Shown here in pieces: positions 10,364 through 19,247 of a stretch of 64,000 nucleotides of DNA; positions within the stretch are counted from its first letter, which is position 1; each line of letters begins with the position of its first letter. The notes under the pieces are model-generated. The model saw only the letters and a list, made by a program, of their open reading frames with translations. It did not search any database and was not told the origin of the DNA. The position numbers and the translations under genes are program-made. Source of the stretch: Neobacillus terrae (GTDB lineage: Bacteria > Bacillota > Bacilli > Bacillales > Cytobacillaceae); NCBI RefSeq assembly GCF_011393025.1, contig NZ_JAAOEO010000011.1, positions 100,458 to 164,457 of the forward strand. Reading direction: 5' to 3'.

Positions 10364-10491
10364 AGTCTAAACCTCCCGAAGGTTTCATTTTAACTCCGTA
10401 AAGCAGGATTTCCCCTTACTGCTTTTCCGGTAAAAGAGAGCCTTAATGGCTGCTCAAAATCCACCCTATCCACCTGTTTTTCTAAAGCAAA

Positions 10492-10517
10492 GGGCGCTGA
10501 ACCTTAATTCAGCGCTC
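10492..10517. terminator. Hairpin between bcd and buk, possible partial terminator
   Basis: A 10-bp stem GGGCGCTGAA / TTCAGCGCTC with a 6-base loop lies in the bcd-buk spacer. In the operon (minus) direction it is followed by TTTGCTTT, a weak T-tract. It may trim downstream expression (inference). Confidence 0.5.
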
Positions 10518-10593
10518 TTTTATTAGAAAAATTGGCCTTTTATTTGGAACAGCTTTCCCCTTTTAAAGCCGCTCCTTTATATTCCTCCGCTTT

Positions 10594-11694
10594 TTATTTA
10601 GGTCTGCGGCTTAGGATGTGATGGCCGTTTTGTAAAAACTGGCTTCGGGAATTACGCATTCTTTCAATTCTTTCTTCTACCATGCGGTCGGCTGCAACAT
10701 AGGTAGGAATACCGTCACGTTTAGCAATTTCAATTACTTTTTCAACGTTCGCATATACCTGCTCAACCTTTTTCATTGCACGGTCACGATTATAGCCATA
10801 AAGCTCATCCGCTACGTTAATTACACCGCCGGCATTAATTACATAGTCAGGTGCATAGACAATCCCCATTTCATGGATGATATCACCATGTTGAGTGTCC
10901 TTCAGCTGATTGTTTGCTGCTCCGGCAATAACTTTTGCTTTAATTTGCGGAATTGTTTGGTCATTAATTACCGCACCCAGTGCACATGGTGCATATATAT
11001 CACATTCAACACCATAAATTTCATTAGGTTCAACAGCTTTTGCCCCGAACTCTTCGACTGCACGCTGAACGGCTTCTTTATTTATGTCTGTTACAATCAA
11101 CTGCGCTCCTTCTTCATGGAGATGTCGGCACAGGTTAAAGGCTACATTTCCCACACCCTGAACTGCGACCACTTTTCCTTCAAGAGAATCTGTTCCGAAA
11201 GCTTCTTTTGCCGCTGCTTTCATACCGCGATATACTCCATAGGCTGTTACAGGAGAAGGATTTCCTGAAGACCCAAATGCAGGTGAGATACCAGTTACAT
11301 AATCAGTTTCCTCATGAATTAAATCCATATCTGCTACTGTTGTTCCTACATCTTCAGCTGTGATATACCGGCCATTCAAGCCTTGAATGTAGCGGCCGAA
11401 AGCCCTGAACATTTCCTCGTTCTTATCTTTGCGAGGGTCGCCAATAATAACGGTTTTACCTCCACCAAGGTTTAAACCAGCTGCCGCATTTTTATATGTC
11501 ATCCCTTTTGCAAGGCGAAGTGCATCCTCGATAGCTGCCTCTTCTGATTCATAAGTCCACATACGTGTTCCGCCCAGTGCTGGTCCCAATGTTGTATCAT
11601 GGATAGCAATAATAGCTTTTAAGCCTGATGATTTATCCTGACAGAATACTACTTGTTCGTAATCGTATTTCTCTAGGTACTTAAAAATTTCCAT
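10594..11694 (-). CDS. bcd: Leucine (branched-chain amino acid) dehydrogenase
   Basis: The 366-residue Glu/Leu/Phe/Val dehydrogenase family enzyme reversibly deaminates leucine, valine and isoleucine with NAD+, giving the 2-oxo acids used by the BKD complex. Visible are [12 protein letters not shown], the catalytic-lysine stretch [19 protein letters not shown] (residues ~73-92) and the Rossmann motif [20 protein letters not shown] (~173-192). It is second in the operon, 28 bp after ptb. The start ATG has an upstream GGGGAGGAAT ribosome binding site. Confidence 0.95.
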   Translation of the reverse strand: MEIFKYLEKYDYEQVVFCQDKSSGLKAIIAIHDTTLGPALGGTRMWTYESEEAAIEDALRLAKGMTYKNAAAGLNLGGGKTVIIGDPRKDKNEEMFRAFGRYIQGLNGRYITAEDVGTTVADMDLIHEETDYVTGISPAFGSSGNPSPVTAYGVYRGMKAAAKEAFGTDSLEGKVVAVQGVGNVAFNLCRHLHEEGAQLIVTDINKEAVQRAVEEFGAKAVEPNEIYGVECDIYAPCALGAVINDQTIPQIKAKVIAGAANNQLKDTQHGDIIHEMGIVYAPDYVINAGGVINVADELYGYNRDRAMKKVEQVYANVEKVIEIAKRDGIPTYVAADRMVEERIERMRNSRSQFLQNGHHILSRRPK

Positions 11695-11722
11695 TTATGA
11701 TTCCTCCCCAAATTAGAAAAAA

Positions 11723-12628
11723 CTAGTTTGAAACAGAGCATAATGCCAAAGCAAGTGAGTATAGCTTGCTTTCTGCTGTATCTGATCTTGATGTTAGTAC
11801 AATTGGCGCCTTGGCTCCGGCGATTACTCCGCCCACTTTTGCATTTGCAAAATAAACGAGTGATTTATATAGTGCATTTCCAACTTCAATAGTTGGTACT
11901 AGCAGGATATCAGCTTTTCCCGCCACTTTTCCCGTAATGCCTTTGTGCTCGGCCGCAAAAACCGATACGGCATTATCAAGGGCAAGCGGCCCTTCTACTA
12001 TACAGCCGTTTATTTGCCCCCTCATGTTCATAACAGTTAGGGCAGCGGCATCAAGAGTTGCCTGCATAGCTGGATTTACAACCTCCACGGCAGCAAGTGG
12101 CGCCACTCTTGGATTCTCAATTCCAATAGACCTAGCTATCGAAACGGCATTTTTGATAATCTGTGCTTTCTGCTCCAGGTCGGGAGCAATATTCATCCCT
12201 GAATCTGTAATAAGTGTCAGCTTGTCATAACCAGGAATTTCAAATACAGCTACATGTGAAATGATGTTTCCAGTTCTCAATCCATAGTCTTTGTTTAATA
12301 CTGCTTTTAAAAGCATGGAGGTCGGTATATTACCCTTCATTAAAACATGTGCTTCACTGTTTTTAACGGATTTTACAGCTTCCTCTGCAGCAGCATTATT
12401 TGTGTCTTCATGTATAATCTTAATCCGGCTGTCTTCTTCCCCTTTCGGGTATTTTTCTTTAATTAGGGCAAGGATTTTCTCCCTGTTTCCAAATAAGATA
12501 AAACGGGCCAGATTAGAATCGAGAGCATGGGCCACAGCTTCGATTACTTCTTCATCTTCAGCTGCCGCTACCGCTACGGTTTTGGTATTAAGTTGGGTTG
12601 CTCTGTCAATAAATGTTTTGAGCTGCAA
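11723..12628 (-). CDS. ptb: Phosphate butyryltransferase
   Basis: Ptb makes acyl phosphate from branched or butyryl-CoA, feeding Buk. The frame is open up to 12769, but I place the start at the TTG at 12628: it lies 11 bases after an AAAAAGGGG ribosome binding site, gives 301 residues (MQLKTFIDRATQL...) like the family norm of about 300, and leaves the sigma-54 promoter upstream instead of inside the gene. Conserved blocks include HVLMKGNIPTSMLLKAVL and NGCIVEGPLALDNAVS. It is the first gene of the bkd operon. Confidence 0.92.
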   Translation of the reverse strand: MQLKTFIDRATQLNTKTVAVAAAEDEEVIEAVAHALDSNLARFILFGNREKILALIKEKYPKGEEDSRIKIIHEDTNNAAAEEAVKSVKNSEAHVLMKGNIPTSMLLKAVLNKDYGLRTGNIISHVAVFEIPGYDKLTLITDSGMNIAPDLEQKAQIIKNAVSIARSIGIENPRVAPLAAVEVVNPAMQATLDAAALTVMNMRGQINGCIVEGPLALDNAVSVFAAEHKGITGKVAGKADILLVPTIEVGNALYKSLVYFANAKVGGVIAGAKAPIVLTSRSDTAESKLYSLALALCSVSN

Positions 12629-12676
12629 ATCCTGTTCAACCCCTTTTTCAAAACTGATGCATCCAATTTTATTAAT

Positions 12677-12692
12677 GCAAGATTCGTGCCAA
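12677..12692 (-). promoter_or_regulatory. Sigma-54 (SigL) -24/-12 promoter of the bkd operon
   Basis: The minus strand reads TGGCACGAATCTTGCA, an exact match to TGGCAC-N5-TTGCA. It sits about 50 bp upstream of the ptb start, with transcription expected near 12665. The adjacent bkdR activator gene agrees with the known SigL/BkdR control of this operon in B. subtilis. Confidence 0.92.
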
Positions 12693-12704
12693 GTAAAAAA
12701 ATGA

Positions 12705-12719
12705 TGAAAGCGCTTTATT
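12705..12719 (+). promoter_or_regulatory. Candidate CcpA cre site
   Basis: ATGAAAGCGCTTTAT matches the cre consensus WTGNAANCGNWNNCW at all but one fixed position. It lies between the sigma-54 promoter and the putative activator site, where CcpA binding could block activation. Function is inferred. Confidence 0.45.
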
Positions 12720-12723
12720 TTCC

Positions 12724-12739
12724 TGCAAAGTACTCTGCA
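12724..12739. promoter_or_regulatory. Palindromic site, candidate BkdR upstream activating sequence
   Basis: TGCAAAGTACTCTGCA is a 16-bp dyad with a single non-symmetric pair. Its centre is about 66 bp upstream of the expected sigma-54 start point, a normal place for an enhancer-binding protein. Assignment to BkdR is by position only. Confidence 0.55.
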
Positions 12740-12779
12740 ATTTGTTTCATGGTGTGAATTTTTTTGCATGCTATTTTTT

Positions 12780-14837
12780 TCAATCCATCTCGTATTTCTG
12801 CAGTTTGTAATATAAATTTCTCACTGACAGTCCTAATACTCTTGCCGTAGAAGTTTTATTTCCGTTCATTTGCTCAAGTTTTTCACGGATTATTTTTCTC
12901 TCATACTCTTCTAGTAACTCACCTAAGGGCACTTGGTTTTGTCCTGTTAAAGTGTTTTTAAAATCAGCTTGTTCGTTTTTTAACCTACTTTTAAGCTCTG
13001 GAAGGTACTTTACGTCTATAGCCACTTCATGATAACCCATAAAAATAATGGCCCTTCCGAGAATATTTTCAAGTTCTCTTACATTTCCAGGCCAATCATA
13101 TTCCTTTAACTGAGATAGCGCCCCTTCTGTAACATATTCTACATTTCGGCCATAGTCCTGATTGATTTTATGAATTAATTTATCGCAGAGCAAAGGAATT
13201 TCTTCTCTTCGTTTTCTTAAAGGAGGAATATGGATTGGCATTCTGTTAAGCCGATAGTATAAATCTTCCCTGAATGTACCGCTTGCCATTCCTTTTTCAA
13301 GATTAACATTAGTCGCAGCAATGACCCTTACATTAATCGTAAGTGCTTTAGTACCTCCGACTCTCGTAATTTCATTTTCCTGTAGAACCCTTAACAACTT
13401 TGCCTGTGTACTGAGTGAGATCTCTCCAATTTCATCAAGAAAAATACTTCCATTGTTTGCTTCTTCAAACAAACCTCTTTTCCCGCCTCTTTTAGCACCG
13501 GAAAAAGCTCCTTCTTCATAGCCAAACAATTCACTTTCAAGGAGTGATTCAGATATTGCAGCACAATTCACGCGGATAAATTTATTGTATTTCCGATCAC
13601 TTGCATTATGGATGGCATGGGCAAATAGTTCCTTACCAGTCCCCGATTCCCCTCGAAGAAGTACAGTAGCGGGTGTTTTGGCTCCCAGCTTAGCCTGGTC
13701 AATGGCCAGCTTCATTTCTTCCGAGGTACCAATAATATCTTCAAAAGTATATTTAGCCTCTAATGTCCGAATAATTTGTCTTGCTCTGCTTAATTCCCTG
13801 CTGAGCGATTTCATTTCCGACATGTCATGGATAACACCTACACTGCCCTTTAATTTTCCTTCAACAATAATAGGAGCAACGTTGACAACAACTTCTTTTT
13901 TCGCAGGCCCAACACGCATGGCGGTACCTCTGACAGCCCTTCTTGTTTGGAGGACCTTCATATGCATACTTTCCCCCTCTGAAATATCAGCAGTCGCAGG
14001 CATTCCGATAACTTGTTCCTGTGACAGTCCAGTAATTCGTGTATAGGCTGGATTTATGAGAATACCTTTTCCTTCTTCATCTACTACCGATATGGCATCA
14101 TCGCTAGATTGGATAATCGCCTGCAGCATGGTCTGAATTTCTTTAAGGTTTGTAATTTCTTCAGCAAGATTAACAACTTCAGTAATATCTTTGAAAACAG
14201 CAAAAGCTCCGATCAAATTATTTTTTTCATCGATAATTGGAATACGGGTTGTAATAATTTTCAACCCATCATTAAGAAGCATTTCCTGATTAGCTTCAGC
14301 CTTTCTTGTCTCAAGTACATGGGGAAGGCGGCTTTGCGGAATAATTTCTCTTATGTATTTCCCGATCGCATCCTCTTTACGGATCGCCATCATTTCCTGT
14401 GCTCTGCGGTTAAACAGAATGGTAATGCCCTTTTTATCAATAACGACCATACCATCATCGATGGAATTGAAAATCAAATCCTGCTGATAAGATTCATTTC
14501 GATGTTTATCAATTAGTTCTTCCTTTTCTTCTATTAGCTTAGCCATTAAGTAGGCCACACTGCCCGGTATTACGACTGTATCCTTTTTACGGACCTTCAT
14601 CAGTTCCTGAAAAACTTTGTGGTCTCCCGTTACTTCAATAATAATATCAATCGGGTCATTCATGAAAATATGCCAATCAATTCCTGTTCTGATTCCAAGA
14701 CTCTGAGCAAGCAATATACCAGCCGCGTCCTCATTTCGGTCAATAACAGCAACTACATTCAGAACATCAGTATCTTTTAATATGGTTAATATGGCTGTTC
14801 CGCCTTTTCCAGCCCCAATAATCATTACATTTTGCAT
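12780..14837 (-). CDS. bkdR: Sigma-54-dependent activator of the bkd operon
   Basis: The 685-residue protein starts with a Rossmann-like segment ([16 protein letters not shown], residues 1-115), then two PAS-type sensor regions (~125-225 and ~240-350), a sigma-54 AAA+ domain (Walker A GESGTGKE, Walker [13 protein letters not shown]) and a C-terminal Fis-type helix-turn-helix ([19 protein letters not shown]). The sigma-54-contacting loop reads GAFSGA (Ser446) instead of GAFTGA. It sits directly upstream of ptb, as in B. subtilis, where BkdR with SigL turns on the operon in response to Ile/Val. The N-terminal signal is unknown from sequence alone. Confidence 0.93.
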   Translation of the reverse strand: MQNVMIIGAGKGGTAILTILKDTDVLNVVAVIDRNEDAAGILLAQSLGIRTGIDWHIFMNDPIDIIIEVTGDHKVFQELMKVRKKDTVVIPGSVAYLMAKLIEEKEELIDKHRNESYQQDLIFNSIDDGMVVIDKKGITILFNRRAQEMMAIRKEDAIGKYIREIIPQSRLPHVLETRKAEANQEMLLNDGLKIITTRIPIIDEKNNLIGAFAVFKDITEVVNLAEEITNLKEIQTMLQAIIQSSDDAISVVDEEGKGILINPAYTRITGLSQEQVIGMPATADISEGESMHMKVLQTRRAVRGTAMRVGPAKKEVVVNVAPIIVEGKLKGSVGVIHDMSEMKSLSRELSRARQIIRTLEAKYTFEDIIGTSEEMKLAIDQAKLGAKTPATVLLRGESGTGKELFAHAIHNASDRKYNKFIRVNCAAISESLLESELFGYEEGAFSGAKRGGKRGLFEEANNGSIFLDEIGEISLSTQAKLLRVLQENEITRVGGTKALTINVRVIAATNVNLEKGMASGTFREDLYYRLNRMPIHIPPLRKRREEIPLLCDKLIHKINQDYGRNVEYVTEGALSQLKEYDWPGNVRELENILGRAIIFMGYHEVAIDVKYLPELKSRLKNEQADFKNTLTGQNQVPLGELLEEYERKIIREKLEQMNGNKTSTARVLGLSVRNLYYKLQKYEMD

Positions 14838-15017
14838 GTCTCACACCCCTTCTGAGTTTTTTAGGTAAAAATAGTGGTAATGAGAAATTTATTTCATACT
14901 TTATAAAATTCGATCTGCAAGTTCTTTCATATTTATTTTATAAATATTTGAGCAGCTTGACAAATTTGAGTAATATAATATGATTTTGGGAAGGAATATT
15001 TTTGGGAGAGGATCACC

Positions 15018-15257
15018 ATGCAGCGAATAATCGCATTAATAATAATGCTTATCCCAGGTTTTTTAGCCGCTTTTGGGATTAAATTAATGAGAGATATGAT
15101 TTTTGGAAGACTAATGGCTCCAATCACGTCACTTCCGCTCCAATTTTTATCCGGCCTCGTTTTATTTATAGTCGGTTTATGGTTTGTTGGTGGTTTTATT
15201 TTGCATCGTGACAGGAAACGAAACAAAGTACAGACAAGGTTTCAAAACAAAAATTAA
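15018..15257 (+). CDS. yqzF: DUF2627 small membrane protein (YqzF-like)
   Basis: The 79-residue protein has two hydrophobic helices (residues ~3-22 and ~42-65) and a basic tail HRDRKRNKVQTRF. Sequence and position next to bkdR, divergently transcribed, match B. subtilis YqzF, a conserved membrane protein of unknown function. A GGAGAGGATCACC ribosome binding site precedes the ATG. An inverted-repeat element starts immediately after the stop. Confidence 0.8.
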   Translation: MQRIIALIIMLIPGFLAAFGIKLMRDMIFGRLMAPITSLPLQFLSGLVLFIVGLWFVGGFILHRDRKRNKVQTRFQNKN

Positions 15258-15325
15258 GGCTCTTCTCGTAAACTTCGTTGTTGTTTATAAAAGTAAAAAT
15301 AGCAACATTCTCTTAGAAAAGAGCC
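15258..15325. repeat. 68-bp intergenic element with GGCTCTT / AAGAGCC ends
   Basis: The segment is bounded by GGCTCTTCT and AGAAAAGAGCC inverted ends around an AT-rich core. I recall similar GGCTCTT-bounded intergenic elements from other Bacillus genomes (memory, not searched). It may also act as a terminator for yqzF. Confidence 0.55.
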
Positions 15326-15334
15326 AAAATTAAA

Positions 15335-15352
15335 GAGACCATTTATGGTCTC
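15335..15352. terminator. Bidirectional hairpin at the 3' end of glpQ
   Basis: The 6-bp stem GAGACC / GGTCTC has the glpQ stop codon in its loop. T-rich stretches follow on both strands, so it can end glpQ transcripts and convergent yqzF transcripts. Confidence 0.7.
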
Positions 15353-16071
15353 TTTTCATATTGTTTCCTTATTCTTAAAGCTTTTACAGGATCATCGGTT
15401 ATTATAGCTGAACAGCCTGCTTTGAAGAGCCTTTGCATATCAGATTCTTTATTTACTGTATAGGGCCTTACTGCAATTCCATGCTGTTGGGATAGACGGA
15501 CGATTTCATCTGTCGCCGCTATGTGTTTTGGGTGAATTCCTCCTGCCCTTATTGACTGAGCATAAATCCAGGGCATATACAGCCCCTCCGAATAAAGCGG
15601 GGCCGTTTCAATTTCTGGTGCATGCCTATAACAATGGACGATGCTATAATGATTGAAAGAAGAAATGATGATTCGGCTGGATAAGCCATATTCACGAATC
15701 AGACCAATCACTTTTTCTTCCATTCCATCGTAAGGCAAAATACTATTTTTTAATTCGATATTACAAATTAGTTTATTTGTTCTCATCCACTCCAGAACTT
15801 CAATAAGCGAAGGAATCGGCTCTTTCTTTAGACCAGTTTTATTCGCATTCAAAGTACGAAGCTCTTTATATGTAAAATCTTTTACAAAACCGCTGCCGCT
15901 TGTAGTTCTGTCTACCTTTTCATCATGGATGACAACGACTTCACCATCTTTTGTCAGCTGGACATCCAGCTCAATGCCTTCACAGCCCGTTTTACCTGCC
16001 TCTAGAAATGAAAGCATGGTATTCTCCGGATTAAGGGCAGAGTAGCCTCTGTGAGCGAAAATTTGAGTCAT
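15343..16071 (-). CDS. Glycerophosphodiester phosphodiesterase (GlpQ/UgpQ type, YqiK-like)
   Basis: The 242-residue protein has the GDPD TIM-barrel signature: FAHRGYSALNPENTMLSF with the catalytic His-Arg at residues 7-8, GIELDVQLTKDGEVVVIHDE with metal-binding Glu and Asp, and a C-terminal AGCSAIITDDPVKAL. It hydrolyses glycerophosphodiesters to glycerol 3-phosphate and an alcohol. No signal peptide is seen, so it should be cytoplasmic, unlike secreted GlpQ. The position near yqzF-bkdR fits B. subtilis yqiK. Confidence 0.9.
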   Translation of the reverse strand: MTQIFAHRGYSALNPENTMLSFLEAGKTGCEGIELDVQLTKDGEVVVIHDEKVDRTTSGSGFVKDFTYKELRTLNANKTGLKKEPIPSLIEVLEWMRTNKLICNIELKNSILPYDGMEEKVIGLIREYGLSSRIIISSFNHYSIVHCYRHAPEIETAPLYSEGLYMPWIYAQSIRAGGIHPKHIAATDEIVRLSQQHGIAVRPYTVNKESDMQRLFKAGCSAIITDDPVKALRIRKQYEKRP

Positions 16072-16108
16072 ATGAACACTTCCTAACTTTTAAAATCGGA
16101 GGATTGAA

Positions 16109-16249
16109 ATGAGACCATTACCTATATCCGCTGAAACAGCGATTAAACTTTCCGAACAGTTAAAGATCCCTATTGAACAGCTTATGCATATGCCACAACA
16201 TATTCTTATGCAAAAGATGCTAGAACTGGATAAGAAGGAAAAAGAGTAA
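16109..16249 (+). CDS. YycC-like 46-residue protein
   Basis: A short frame preceded by a strong CGGAGGATTGAA ribosome binding site encodes MRPLPISAETAIKLSEQLKI... with the IEQLMHMPQHILMQKMLEL core that I recognise from the small YycC-like family of Bacillus. Function is unknown; the residues look like a short helical DNA- or protein-binding unit (inference). A clear terminator follows 17 bases after the stop, so this is a self-contained transcription unit. It is transcribed divergently from the phosphodiesterase gene. Confidence 0.75.
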   Translation: MRPLPISAETAIKLSEQLKIPIEQLMHMPQHILMQKMLELDKKEKE

Positions 16250-16265
16250 ATTTGAAACGCTCCTC

Positions 16266-16292
16266 ACGCAGTCACAAACGACTGCGTTTTTT
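16266..16292 (+). terminator. Rho-independent terminator after the YycC-like gene
   Basis: ACGCAGTC - ACAAAC - GACTGCGT is a perfect 8-bp stem followed by a T-run. Confidence 0.9.
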
Positions 16293-16363
16293 ATGTTCTT
16301 ATTATAAATTGCAGGGAAACAATCATTTTATTTTCATAAAAGTTTTAGACAAGGTTGTTATAT

Positions 16364-16372
16364 CATATTTTA
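16364..16372 (+). promoter_or_regulatory. Possible sigma-K -10 element
   Basis: CATATTTTA fits the sigma-K -10 pattern CATANNNTA about 32 bp before the 16404 gene. The upstream AC element (GAC at 16348-16350) is at a non-ideal distance (13 bp), so this is only a hint that the gene is expressed late in sporulation. Confidence 0.3.
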
Positions 16373-16403
16373 AAATAAATGGCTGGATTGGGAGGGAGTC
16401 AAA

Positions 16404-16991
16404 TTGGGACATTTCAAAGGACATAACCCTTACTCTAGTCAAAGTACTGAATCAAATGAAGAATCCGGGCAAATTTCTACCGCCCGTAGAATAAAAGCGA
16501 ATATTGAAATTGCTCATTCCAAGCTCGAGTTTCAAATTAGCAAAAAAATAAAAATGAGCTCGAAGGTAAATGAAATAAGTAATCTTAAATGGAAGACAGG
16601 ACTTTCCAATTACAATATAAACCTTCTAGCCAGCCGGCTATGGATTACAGGTACCTTTACAGGTCAAATTACATATACAAAAACAGGTGATTCTCTTGTC
16701 CACCAGCAAAGCATCTCCCTTCCCTGGAAAAAAACCTTTGGAATTACTTTTTTGTCCCCACCAGTAATGCCAATAAACGATGAAACAGTATATTATAATC
16801 TTCCGCAAGACAATCAAGTTCATTTTGAACAAACTATTTATCATCACCATTCGCCAGAACTCATCATAGAAACCACAAAATTACTGACTTCGCAGGAAAC
16901 AGCCATCATTCAGAAAGCGGCTTATCTTATTTTGGATATAAATTGTGAAATGGAATATTCAATATTCCAGAATCAAATGGTTTCTTTGTAG
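16404..16991 (+). CDS. Hypothetical protein, possibly spore-associated
   Basis: The 195-residue product is not recognised. It starts at a TTG six bases after a very strong GGGAGGGAG ribosome binding site and reads MGHFKGHNPYSS. After a polar N-terminus (1-45) the rest is rich in alternating hydrophobic residues typical of beta-sandwich folds (ASRLWITGTFTGQITYTK, KKTFGITFLSPP). There is no signal peptide or membrane helix. It lies just upstream of another beta-rich protein that resembles spore-layer proteins, and a sigma-K-like -10 element precedes it; a spore coat or exosporium role is inference. Confidence 0.55.
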   Translation: MGHFKGHNPYSSQSTESNEESGQISTARRIKANIEIAHSKLEFQISKKIKMSSKVNEISNLKWKTGLSNYNINLLASRLWITGTFTGQITYTKTGDSLVHQQSISLPWKKTFGITFLSPPVMPINDETVYYNLPQDNQVHFEQTIYHHHSPELIIETTKLLTSQETAIIQKAAYLILDINCEMEYSIFQNQMVSL

Positions 16992-17113
16992 CTTTCAGGA
17001 AAAAAATCGGGTATTTTTCTTGAATTGGGGATTTTACCCGGTGAATGTGTCCATACCAGAACCTTTTGCCGGCATATGCTGAAATGGAAAAACAAGCGAA
17101 AGGGGAAAATGAA

Positions 17114-17968
17114 ATGTCATTTTTTGGACATAACGATAAGAAGGTTGTAAAATCCTCTGTTCAACAGGAGGCAGCGAATGTAAATGTTACACCAGAAGTA
17201 GTCAATGCTTTTCCATTTATAAAAGTTCCAGTCGTACTTGGGGAAGTTACTGTACAAATTGATTTAGATTCTACTATTACTTTTCCAGAGCCTGTTCTAG
17301 AAATCAAAGTGATCAAGAAAAGCCTGAAATTGGTTCAATGCAGATTGTTACTTCCTACAAATAAATTATTTCTAAAAGGCTTTGTCCGCAAAAATATTCA
17401 ATACGCTACTCCAAACAAGGGCGGAAAAGATCATGTATCCTCTACCATTAAATCTTTAACAGTGGATGTTCCATTCCATGTTGTTACACAAATTGACTTT
17501 ATTAGCCAGCCAGCATTCAAAATGGGACCTAAAACATCAGAATTTAAATATTTTAAATCCAGCCCGCTTCCTACTGGATTCTCTTCTAAAGAACACCTGC
17601 TTTCAGGAGACTTTACAGAATTCAATCAAATCAGCGGCGAAGTCTTTAACGAGCTTCCTTTCTGTGAACTGCTTTCCAGCAAGTTTATTGAAATGGATGA
17701 AGCTCTAAACAGAGAAATGGGCCATGTATGGAGCCATGATGGCGAAATCTGTGCTCCGTTTGAAGAAGGAACCTTCACGGAAATTGAAGAAAAAATGGTA
17801 ATTGAATTAACCTTAAAAGTTCTTCAAAACCAGCAGGTTCACATCCAAGAACCCCCTAGGCATGAATCTTCATGCAATTATGAGGAAATTAATCCAGGTT
17901 CCGACAGTGGCAATCAAGGACACCAAGGACCTCAAAATAATGGCAGAGGCGGCGGCTGGAGATATTAA
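17114..17968 (+). CDS. CsxC/SPOCS-like probable spore surface protein
   Basis: I start at the ATG at 17114 (MSFFGHNDKKVVKS), which follows AGGGGAAAATGAA; an earlier in-frame ATG at 17045 has no good ribosome binding site. The 284-residue protein contains a beta-rich core with PVVLGEVTVQIDLDSTITF, LKLVQCRLLLPTNKLFLKG and FVRKNIQYATPNKG (residues ~30-135), a pattern seen in DUF3794/SPOCS-type and CsxC-like spore proteins. It ends in a low-complexity Gly/Gln/Asn-rich tail (GNQGHQGPQNNGRGGGWRY). Family assignment is from memory of the pattern and is moderate. It is followed by a strong terminator. Confidence 0.6.
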   Translation: MSFFGHNDKKVVKSSVQQEAANVNVTPEVVNAFPFIKVPVVLGEVTVQIDLDSTITFPEPVLEIKVIKKSLKLVQCRLLLPTNKLFLKGFVRKNIQYATPNKGGKDHVSSTIKSLTVDVPFHVVTQIDFISQPAFKMGPKTSEFKYFKSSPLPTGFSSKEHLLSGDFTEFNQISGEVFNELPFCELLSSKFIEMDEALNREMGHVWSHDGEICAPFEEGTFTEIEEKMVIELTLKVLQNQQVHIQEPPRHESSCNYEEINPGSDSGNQGHQGPQNNGRGGGWRY

Positions 17969-17981
17969 TGTTAATAAACCC

Positions 17982-18020
17982 AAAGAGCATATTTCAGGAC
18001 GAAATATGCTCTTTCTTTTT
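17982..18020 (+). terminator. Strong terminator
   Basis: A perfect 14-bp stem (AAAGAGCATATTTC / GAAATATGCTCTTT) with loop AGGAC is followed by CTTTTTT. Confidence 0.92.
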
Positions 18021-18295
18021 TAGAAAACTAGGCGATATCCGAGCCTTTAGCGAGACAGAGCAGTGTTGCGCATATCACGCTCAAAACGGCTCATCCTCGA
18101 AAAAGCTATGCTTTTTCTACTTATGTTGCAAAACTGACGTAAATTTCCAGTCCTGTACCTTTTCGTTTAACTATGACATCCCCGTCCGTCGTACGTTTAG
18201 AATTTACATATATAAATTCTGATTAGTTACAAGGAGAAAGCCTTCTGAACTATATAGGATTTACATATAAGTACGCTTAAATTATCCTAACTCTT
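18021..18295. other. Non-coding stretch downstream of spo0A
   Basis: No credible gene is seen. A short hairpin-like CGAAAAAGCTATGCTTTTTC occurs near 18100. No clear T-tailed terminator for spo0A was found here. Confidence 0.4.
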
Positions 18296-19087
18296 TCAAG
18301 AAGCCTTATGTTCCAGGCGCAGCTTATCGGCAACCATAGCAATAAACTCCGAGTTGGTAGGCTTTGCTTTTGTCATGCTGACGGTATATCCAAAAAGCGA
18401 AGAGATAGAGTCAATATTACCGCGGCTCCAGGCCACTTCTATTGCATGGCGGATGGCCCTTTCAACCCGGCTTGCTGTAGTATTATACTTTTTAGCAATA
18501 TCAGGATACAAGACCTTTGTTATTGAACCCAAAAGCTCGATGTCGTTATAAACCATAGAAATGGCTTCACGCAAATATAAGTATCCCTTAATATGCGCAG
18601 GTACTCCAATTTCATGGATAATGCTTGTAATACTTGCATCAAGATTTTTTGGCTTTTGTTCCGATTGAGGACGATAGTTTGTACCAGGAGATTTTCTAGA
18701 AATGGAGCTGTTTTTTCCGCTAACCTGACGAATTTGACTGCCGAGGTTTTCCATATCAAATGGTTTAAGGACAAAATAAGAAGCGCCAAGCTCAACCGCT
18801 TTTTTAGTAACATCCTCCTGGCCGAAGGCAGTCAGCATAATCACATTTGGAAGTGAGCTTCTTCTTTCTTCCCGAAGTCTTTCCAGAACAGCAAGGCCGT
18901 CAAGATGCGGCATAATTATGTCTAAGATAAGTACGTCCGGTTCTGCACTTTCCAGCATTTCAAGACAATCCTGACCATTATGAGCAATACCTGCAACTTC
19001 CATATCTTCCTGGGACGAAATGTAGTCCTCTAATAATCCAACAAGCTCGCGGTTATCATCCACGATACAAACTTTAATTTTCTTCAA
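18296..19087 (-). CDS. spo0A: Sporulation master response regulator Spo0A
   Basis: The 263-residue protein has an N-terminal receiver domain (residues 1-125) with acidic pocket Asp10/Asp11, phosphorylation site Asp56 ([12 protein letters not shown]) and Lys in VLKPF, then a linker and a C-terminal sporulation-specific DNA-binding domain with [19 protein letters not shown]. It receives phosphate from the phosphorelay and binds 0A boxes (TGTCGAA), several of which lie in its own upstream region. The order spoIVB then spo0A is conserved across Bacillus. Confidence 0.98.
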   Translation of the reverse strand: MKKIKVCIVDDNRELVGLLEDYISSQEDMEVAGIAHNGQDCLEMLESAEPDVLILDIIMPHLDGLAVLERLREERRSSLPNVIMLTAFGQEDVTKKAVELGASYFVLKPFDMENLGSQIRQVSGKNSSISRKSPGTNYRPQSEQKPKNLDASITSIIHEIGVPAHIKGYLYLREAISMVYNDIELLGSITKVLYPDIAKKYNTTASRVERAIRHAIEVAWSRGNIDSISSLFGYTVSMTKAKPTNSEFIAMVADKLRLEHKAS

Positions 19088-19157
19088 TGCTTTTCCTCCT
19101 CAAGGTCCAATAATGATCTCTAATCTGTCATTTCTTTATCTTTATTCTAAATGAGAA

Positions 19158-19182
19158 ATTCGACAATGCAACATAAAATCCT
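19158..19182 (-). promoter_or_regulatory. Candidate sigma-H promoter of spo0A with overlapping 0A box
   Basis: The minus strand shows AGGATTT at 19182-19176, a 14-bp spacer and GAAT at 19161-19158, matching sigma-H AGGAWWT...RGAAT. The TTGTCGAA 0A box at 19166-19159 overlaps the -10. It lies about 75 bp upstream of the start codon, as expected for the sporulation promoter Ps. Confidence 0.65.
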
Positions 19183-19247
19183 TTCAAATTTTTAAAATTT
19201 GTTAAAAAGTAATAAAAATCCAATGAAATCTTGATTTTTCTTCTGTA

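Noticed and set aside
11723..12769. 348-residue version of Ptb starting at 12769
   Set aside because: The extra 47 residues would overlie the sigma-54 promoter and enhancer region; a TTG with a good ribosome binding site gives the normal length.
17045..17113. Upstream ATG extension of the 17114 gene
   Set aside because: No ribosome binding site before 17045, whereas AGGGGAAAATGAA precedes the ATG at 17114.
18021..18180. Possible small RNA or CRISPR-like hairpins after the 17982 terminator
   Set aside because: Only one short A/T-rich inverted repeat; no repeat-spacer pattern, promoter or terminator.
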